Shown here: one piece after another, positions 59,092 through 64,000 of the stretch
Layout of the letters: each line of letters opens with the position of its first letter
Numbering within the stretch: the first letter of the stretch is position 1
Source: an uncultured Lachnospiraceae bacterium
Lineage (GTDB): Bacteria > Bacillota > Clostridia > Lachnospirales > Lachnospiraceae
Length of the DNA: 64,000 nucleotides
NCBI GenBank assembly: GCA_910577015.1
Contig: CAJTKU010000011.1
Span: 21,882-85,881, forward strand
Direction: 5' to 3'
Position numbers and translations under genes: made by a program
Notes under the pieces: generated by a model
Database searches by the model: none
What the model was told of the DNA's origin: nothing
The model's input: only the letters and a program-made list of their open reading frames with translations

Positions 59092-60528
59092 ATGAATTAT
59101 TCAATTATAAGGTACATATTAGCCAGGGTATTGGAATTTGCCGGGCTTTTCATGATGCTTCCTTTTCTGGTAGGTATTATTTTTGGGGAGAGGCAGTGCT
59201 GGGCGTATCTATTTGTGGCGTCCGTCAGCCTGCTGGCCGGTTTTTTAGGGAAGCAGTTTAAGCCAAAAAGCAAAGTGTTTTTTGCAAAAGAGGGTTTTGT
59301 TACGGTATCATTAAGCTGGCTGGTTCTCAGTCTGGTCGGCGCGGTTCCATTTGTGCTTACCGGCGAGATTCCTTCCTATGTGGACGCGGTCTTTGAGACA
59401 GTATCCGGACTCACCACTACGGGCGGAACCATTCTCGGGGATGTGGAGCATCTTGCAAGGTGTACGCAGTTTTGGCGGCTTTTTACGCATTGGATAGGCG
59501 GAATGGGGGTTTTGGTGCTGATACTGGCCATCCTGCCGCTTTCCGGCAGCTATAATATGCATCTGATGCGTGCGGAAAGTCCGGGTCCGTCTGTTGGTAA
59601 GCTGGTGCCGAAAGTAAAAAATACGGCAAGAATTTTGTATCAGATTTATATTGCCATAACACTGCTGGAAATAGTGGCGTTGTTGATTGCGGGACTTCCT
59701 CTTTATGATGCGGCCACAATGACATTTTCCACCGTCGGAACAGGAGGATTCGGACTGTTAAACAGCAGCGCCGCCGAATATTCCGTGGCAGTGCAGGCCA
59801 TTTTTATGGTATTTATGCTTTTGTGCGGCGTAAGCTTTAACATTTATTATTTATTCTTAATTAAAAAACCGAAGGAAGTGCTGCAAAGCGAGGAACTGCG
59901 TGCCTATCTGGGAATTATTGCGGTTTCGGCGCTTATGGTTGCCTTCAATATCCGGGAGGGATTTGCCAGTTTTGGCGAAGCGCTTTTCCACGGAGCATTT
60001 CAGGTTGTTTCCATTATTACTACAACAGGCTTTTCTACCTGTGATTTTAATCTTTGGCCTGCATTCAGTAAAATGGTTTTGTTTCTTTTGATGATTGTCG
60101 GCGCCTGCGCAGGCAGCACAGGGGGCGGTCTGAAAGTATCGAGGCTTGTGGTGCTTGCGAAAAGCGTAAAAAATGAAATTTCAGCGGTGATTCATCCCAG
60201 AAGCATTAAAAAGATGCATCTGGACGGCAGGGTGCTTTCCGAAAAGGTAATTCATTCCATTCGGGTGTATTTTGCAATCTACATGGGCATTTACCTGATA
60301 TCCGTGCTGCTTATCAGTCTGGATAACTTTAGCTTTGAAACCAATGCATCGGCGGTAATGGCAATGTTTAACAACATCGGTCCCGGATTTGACATGGTAG
60401 GTCCTATGGGTAATTTTGCCGCTTTTTCCGATTTTTCCAAATGCGTCTTAATGTTTGACATGCTGGCAGGAAGGCTGGAATTGCTTCCCCTTTTGGTGGT
60501 ATTTTCCATAAAGACGTGGAAAAAGTAA
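59092..60528 (+). CDS. trkH: Trk potassium uptake channel TrkH
   Basis: 478 residues, ten or so membrane segments. The four selectivity-filter loops are recognisable: ETVSGLTTTGGTIL, TMTFSTVGTGGFGLL, VSIITTTGFSTCDF and the fourth region NIGPGFDMVGPMG. The HWIGGMGVLVLILAILPL and GACAGSTGGGLKVSR motifs are diagnostic. It takes up K+ (or Na+-coupled K+) with TrkA as gating partner. The GTG/ATG start at 59092 follows trkA by 4 bp. Confidence 0.95.
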   Translation: MNYSIIRYILARVLEFAGLFMMLPFLVGIIFGERQCWAYLFVASVSLLAGFLGKQFKPKSKVFFAKEGFVTVSLSWLVLSLVGAVPFVLTGEIPSYVDAVFETVSGLTTTGGTILGDVEHLARCTQFWRLFTHWIGGMGVLVLILAILPLSGSYNMHLMRAESPGPSVGKLVPKVKNTARILYQIYIAITLLEIVALLIAGLPLYDAATMTFSTVGTGGFGLLNSSAAEYSVAVQAIFMVFMLLCGVSFNIYYLFLIKKPKEVLQSEELRAYLGIIAVSALMVAFNIREGFASFGEALFHGAFQVVSIITTTGFSTCDFNLWPAFSKMVLFLLMIVGACAGSTGGGLKVSRLVVLAKSVKNEISAVIHPRSIKKMHLDGRVLSEKVIHSIRVYFAIYMGIYLISVLLISLDNFSFETNASAVMAMFNNIGPGFDMVGPMGNFAAFSDFSKCVLMFDMLAGRLELLPLLVVFSIKTWKK

Positions 60529-60536
60529 AAAATGTG

Positions 60537-60565
60537 TTGTCAACACAGACATGCTGTGGTATAAT
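60537..60565 (+). promoter_or_regulatory. Predicted secG promoter
   Basis: TTGTCA (60537-60542), 17 bp, TATAAT (60560-60565), starting 8 bp after the trkH stop. Confidence 0.75.
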
Positions 60566-60620
60566 AACCCTCGATTGATTTATAATTTTGAATGAAGATT
60601 CCTTTCCCGGAGGTGTGATT

Positions 60621-60860
60621 ATGGGAGTTTTAAAGAGCATATTGACGATTATATTTATTATTATATGTATTGCACTTGTGGTGCTGGTGCTGATGCAGGA
60701 AGGAAAGTCCGCGGGACTCGGAGCCATCAGTGGTGCGGCCGAAACTTATTGGGGTAAAAATAAGGGACGTTCCATGGAGGGACAGCTGGTAAAGATTACC
60801 AAGATATTGGCGGTATCTTTTATCCTCCTTGCGGCTATACTGAATCTTGGCGTATTTTAA
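60621..60860 (+). CDS. secG: Preprotein translocase subunit SecG
   Basis: 79 residues from the ATG at 60621, with GGAGGTG 6-7 bp upstream. Two membrane helices with VLVLMQEGKSAGLGAISG between them, the SecG signature, and a second helix ITKILAVSFILLAAILNLGV. SecG stabilises the SecYEG channel. The order secG-rnr-smpB-ssrA is conserved in Firmicutes and is intact here. Confidence 0.95.
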   Translation: MGVLKSILTIIFIIICIALVVLVLMQEGKSAGLGAISGAAETYWGKNKGRSMEGQLVKITKILAVSFILLAAILNLGVF

Positions 60861-60873
60861 CAGGATGAAGATG

Positions 60874-60905
60874 AGAGCACTCTATAAAAAGAGTGCTCTT
60901 TTTTG
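60874..60905 (+). terminator. Terminator or attenuator between secG and rnr
   Basis: AGAGCACTCT (60874-60883) pairs with AGAGTGCTCT (60890-60899), a 10-bp stem with a loop of A residues and a T-run. Confidence 0.8.
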
Positions 60906-60930
60906 ACGGGTAGGAAATTTTGTCGAGGGT

Positions 60931-63150
60931 ATGAATAAAGGTATGAATAAGGAAATAGATGAAAAAAGGAAAAAAGTGATTTGCGACTTTGTGCAGGATG
61001 CGCTGTATGTTCCTATGAAGGAAAAAGAGATAGCCCTGATTTTGCAGGTGGAAAATGAGGAAAGACCGCAGCTGAAGCGGATTTTGGCTGAACTGGTGGC
61101 CGAGGGCAGGCTGGAACAGACAGCAAAAGGAAAATATATCAAGGGGAGCGGAAAGCAGGCGGTTCCCATTACCGGCACATTTATCAGCCATGCAAAAGGC
61201 TTTGGTTTTGTGGAGGTGGAAGGGCAGTCAGAAGACTTTTTCATTCCCGCCGATGAGGTAAACGGGGCTTTTCATAAGGACAAAGTGGAGGTCGCTCTTT
61301 TGCCCAAGGGAGAAGGGAAGCGGCAGGAAGCGCGGATTGTCCGTGTTGTGGAAAGAGGACTGGAAAAGATTGTCGGTACTTATGAGGGTTCAAAGACATT
61401 TGGATTTGTCAGGCCGGACAACAGTAAGCTGTCCAGCGATATCTTTATCCCTGTTGAGCGTTCTAAGGGAGCGGTTACGGGGCATAAGGTGGTAGTGGAA
61501 CTTACTGATTACGGAAACGGGCAGAAAAAGCCGGAAGGAAAAATAATAGAGATTATCGGGCATGTAAATGACCCGGGCGTGGATATTTTGTCCATCGTGA
61601 AAGGTTATGAACTGCCGCTGGAATTTCCTGAAAAAGTCATGAATCAGGCGCAGAGGGTCTCGGGAGAAGTAAGCGAGGCGGATATGGCGGGCAGAAGGGA
61701 TTTGCGGGATACTGACTGCGTGACTATCGACGGGGAAGACGCAAAAGATTTGGATGATGCGGTAAGTATCTCTTATGATGATAAAGAGGAAGTTTATCTG
61801 CTTGGCGTCCACATCGCAGATGTCACCAATTATGTGCAGGAAAACTCAGCGCTTGACAGGGAGGCTTTAAAAAGGGGCACCAGCGTTTATCTGGTGGACC
61901 GCGTAATCCCCATGCTTCCCCATGCTCTGTCGAACGGCATCTGTTCCCTCAACGAAGGGGTTGACAGGCTGGCGTTAAGCTGCCTGATGACGATAGATAA
62001 GAAGGGAAAAATCAAGGATTATGAGCTGGCGGAGTCCGTTATCCGGGTCAACAGGCGGATGACGTATACTGCCGTGAAAAAAATAATCGAGGACAGGGAT
62101 GAGGCGGAAAGGGAAACTTATAAAGAACTGGTTCCGATGTTTGATTTGATGGCGGAATTATCCGTTATTCTCAGAAACAGGCGGAAAAAACGCGGCGCCA
62201 TAGGGTTTGATTTTCCGGAAAGCAAAATTGTACTGGATAAGGAAGGGCATCCCCTTTCCATTACGCCGTATGAGCGCAACGCCGCCAATATGCTGATTGA
62301 AGATTTCATGCTTGCCGCCAATGAAACCGTAGCCCAGCATTTTTACTGGATGGAGGCTCCTTTTGTATACCGCGTGCATGACAAGCCGGATACGGAAAAA
62401 GTAAACCAGCTCAATGTATTTATCAACAATCTCGGTTATTATATGAAATCCGTGGGAAGGAAAGACAGAAAGGTTTCCGATGAAGAGATACATCCCAAGG
62501 AAATCCAGAAGCTGCTCGATAAAATTGCCGGTACGCCGGAGGAGGCCATGGTGAGCAGGCTTGCCCTGCGCAGCATGAAACAGGCCCGTTACAGTACGGA
62601 GTGCACCGGGCATTTCGGGCTTGCCTGTCAGTATTACTGCCATTTTACTTCTCCCATCAGACGGTATCCTGATTTGCAAATCCACCGTATCATCAAGGAG
62701 CAGCTTCGCGGCAGACTGAACGGGGACAGGACGGAGCATTACAGGGGGATTTTAGGCGAGGTGGCAAAGCATTCCTCCGAGACGGAACGCAGGGCGGAAG
62801 AAGCAGAGCGTGAAACGGATAAACTGAAAAAAGTGGAGTACATGGAGGAGCGTATCGGGTGCGAATTTGCGGGAGTCATATCCGGCGTTACGGCATGGGG
62901 AATCTATGTGGAGCTTCCCAATACAATTGAGGGCTTCCTGCATGTATCCAAGCTGCCGGGAGATTACTTCCACTACAATGAAAACACGTATGAGATGATT
63001 GGGGAAACAACCGGGCGCACGTACAGACTGGGGGAACCCGTCCGTATCAGGGTCGCCGGCACGGACAGGTTTACCAAAACCATAGATTTTGATTTTGCGG
63101 AGGATGGACAGGATGGGCAGGGAAGCACAGAAACTGGTGGCGAACAATAA
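60931..63150 (+). CDS. rnr: Ribonuclease R
   Basis: 739 residues. A 3'-5' exoribonuclease that degrades structured RNA and works with tmRNA in ribosome rescue. An N-terminal helix-turn-helix (about 15-75), cold-shock domains (about 80-225), the RNB catalytic domain (about 250-575, with DTDCVTIDGEDAKDLDDAVS carrying the metal Asp residues) and a C-terminal S1 domain (about 640-725: GVISGVTAWGIYVELPNTIE). The start ATG at 60931 has GAGGG only 2 bp upstream; the second ATG at 60943 is an alternative. smpB overlaps its 3' end by 38 bp. Confidence 0.95.
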   Translation: MNKGMNKEIDEKRKKVICDFVQDALYVPMKEKEIALILQVENEERPQLKRILAELVAEGRLEQTAKGKYIKGSGKQAVPITGTFISHAKGFGFVEVEGQSEDFFIPADEVNGAFHKDKVEVALLPKGEGKRQEARIVRVVERGLEKIVGTYEGSKTFGFVRPDNSKLSSDIFIPVERSKGAVTGHKVVVELTDYGNGQKKPEGKIIEIIGHVNDPGVDILSIVKGYELPLEFPEKVMNQAQRVSGEVSEADMAGRRDLRDTDCVTIDGEDAKDLDDAVSISYDDKEEVYLLGVHIADVTNYVQENSALDREALKRGTSVYLVDRVIPMLPHALSNGICSLNEGVDRLALSCLMTIDKKGKIKDYELAESVIRVNRRMTYTAVKKIIEDRDEAERETYKELVPMFDLMAELSVILRNRRKKRGAIGFDFPESKIVLDKEGHPLSITPYERNAANMLIEDFMLAANETVAQHFYWMEAPFVYRVHDKPDTEKVNQLNVFINNLGYYMKSVGRKDRKVSDEEIHPKEIQKLLDKIAGTPEEAMVSRLALRSMKQARYSTECTGHFGLACQYYCHFTSPIRRYPDLQIHRIIKEQLRGRLNGDRTEHYRGILGEVAKHSSETERRAEEAERETDKLKKVEYMEERIGCEFAGVISGVTAWGIYVELPNTIEGFLHVSKLPGDYFHYNENTYEMIGETTGRTYRLGEPVRIRVAGTDRFTKTIDFDFAEDGQDGQGSTETGGEQ

Positions 63151-63580
63151 AAAAGCATATCATGATTACTTTATTGACGAAAATTACGAGGCCGGGCTGG
63201 TTTTGCACGGCACGGAGGTAAAGTCCATGCGCATGGGCAAATGCAGCATCAAAGAGTCCTTTGTGCGGATTGAAAACAATGAGGTATGGGTCTATGGAAT
63301 GCATATCAGTCCCTATGAAAAAGGAAATATCTTTAACAGGGACCCGTTAAGGCCGAAAAAGCTTTTGATGCACAAAGAGGAAATCCGAAAGCTGACGGGA
63401 AAGCTTGCCGAAAAAGGATTTACCTTAGTGCCCCTGCAGGTTTATTTTAAGGACGGCAGGGCAAAAGTGGAGATTGGACTTGCGCGCGGTAAAAAGCTTT
63501 ATGACAAGCGTCAGGATATTGCCAAAAAGGACCAGAGAAGGGAAGCAGAAAAAGAGTTTAAAGTGAAGAATCTTTATTGA
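63113..63580 (+). CDS. smpB: SsrA-binding protein SmpB
   Basis: 155 residues from the ATG at 63113, 9 bp after GGAGG; the ATG at 63104 is too close to that site. SmpB binds the tRNA-like part of tmRNA and brings it to stalled ribosomes. Seen: NNKKAYHDYFIDENYEAGLV, LHGTEVKSMRMGKCSIKESF, HISPYEKGN, PRPKKLLMHKEEI-like RPKKLLMHKEEIRKL and the tail KKLYDKRQDIAKKDQRRE. It overlaps rnr by 38 bp and ends right at the ssrA promoter. Confidence 0.97.
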   Translation: MGREAQKLVANNKKAYHDYFIDENYEAGLVLHGTEVKSMRMGKCSIKESFVRIENNEVWVYGMHISPYEKGNIFNRDPLRPKKLLMHKEEIRKLTGKLAEKGFTLVPLQVYFKDGRAKVEIGLARGKKLYDKRQDIAKKDQRREAEKEFKVKNLY

Positions 63581-63605
63581 CGGCAGATTCCATTTTATCT
63601 ATAAT
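63577..63605 (+). promoter_or_regulatory. ssrA promoter
   Basis: TTGACG (63577-63582), 17 bp, TATAAT (63600-63605). The -35 overlaps the smpB stop codon (63578-63580). Transcription would begin about 15-20 nt before the mature 5' end at 63629. Confidence 0.8.
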
Positions 63606-63628
63606 AGAGATAGAAAGATATTTCATAA

Positions 63629-64000
63629 GGGCTAGTCAAGGTTTCGACAGGGGTCTTGCAGCTGGAGAAGCTATCCGCAGGCGATGCGTCAAATCGCAAC
63701 CTAAATATAAACGCTGAAGATAATAATCAGTTAGCATTTGCAGCGTAAGCTGTAAATGACGCCGCTTATGCGGCTTGTCCGCTCCATTGCACTCACACTT
63801 TGGAATCCGGGCATCGACGATGTGAGAAACGGCATACATTAAGCTTTGCGTGTATGGACGTATGATGAAGCTACCGAATATGGCAGGCTGTCAGTTTCCT
63901 GCCATAGGAGGGAACAGGTCAAATTCGGTTTGGCCAAAGATAACTGACTATGATAGTAGAAGGACAGGGAATGGGCTTTTGGACACGGGTTCGACTCCCG
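63629..64000 (+). ncRNA. ssrA: Transfer-messenger RNA (3' end beyond window)
   Basis: The 5' end GGGCTAGTCAAGGTTTCGAC followed by AGGGG is the typical tmRNA opening. The tag ORF begins at about GCT 63713 and reads AEDNNQLAFAA then TAA (63746-63748), a proteolysis tag of the usual type; an Asn codon precedes it and may be the resume codon. The window ends inside the T-arm (GGTTCGACTCCCG), so only the 3' side of the acceptor stem is missing, about 10-12 nt. It follows smpB directly, as is common. tmRNA rescues ribosomes stalled on broken mRNA. Confidence 0.95.

Overview
The window looks like chromosomal DNA from a spore-forming, low-to-mid GC Firmicute, most likely a Lachnospiraceae-type gut clostridium. 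The grounds are sporulation genes (gpr, spoIIP), strong AGGAGG-type ribosome binding sites with several TTG and GTG starts, many lipoprotein solute-binding proteins, carbohydrate ABC importers that lack their own ATPase, YesM/YesN-type two-component pairs and a DNNQLA-type tmRNA tag. No species can be named from the sequence. No rRNA, tRNA, CRISPR array, intact insertion sequence or prophage was seen.

Layout. 1-1.7 kb: a PhoR/PhoB-like two-component pair on the minus strand, with the kinase cut by the window edge. 1.8-5.8 kb: small regulatory and accessory genes (Rpn/PDDEXK nuclease, Rrf2 regulator with cluster-ligand cysteines, XRE regulator, sigma factor, KTSC protein, secreted repeat protein). 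5.8-7.7 kb: a zinc-ribbon membrane protein with a TPM-domain protein. 7.8-10.4 kb: rpsT, gpr, spoIIP. 10.5-22.6 kb: a N,N'-diacetylchitobiose (GlcNAc2) utilisation locus, with a GH94 phosphorylase, a phosphohexomutase, YesM kinase, ABC importer (binding protein plus two permeases), YesN regulator, and nagA/nagB facing them. The binding protein would capture the disaccharide; the phosphorylase would give GlcNAc-1-P plus GlcNAc; the mutase would give GlcNAc-6-P; NagA and NagB would deliver fructose-6-P.

22.8-36.0 kb: the most unusual region. Three giant (about 770-825 aa) lipoproteins each carry about 330 extra N-terminal residues ahead of a solute-binding domain. Two of them bracket a tight operon of two importer-type permeases, an HlyD-like adaptor and a half-size FtsX/MacB-like membrane protein, with no ATPase. 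A CPBP protease gene sits between the first lipoprotein and the operon. 36-42.5 kb (minus strand): a YgjP-like metallopeptidase, thiamine pyrophosphokinase, a heterodimeric ABC exporter preceded by an unlisted 32-codon leader ORF and a terminator (a probable attenuator), and a cation diffusion facilitator. 42.9-48 kb: gpmI, a GH3 glycosidase and eno. 48.4-57 kb: an opp peptide importer whose permease and both ATPases carry large insertions. 57-64 kb: trkA, trkH, secG, rnr, smpB and the 5' part of ssrA (tmRNA).

Scattered through the intergenic regions are four copies of a nested-palindrome element of about 175 bp (one an internally deleted 75-bp form) and one copy of a different nested palindrome. 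Both are non-coding and fold into very long hairpins.
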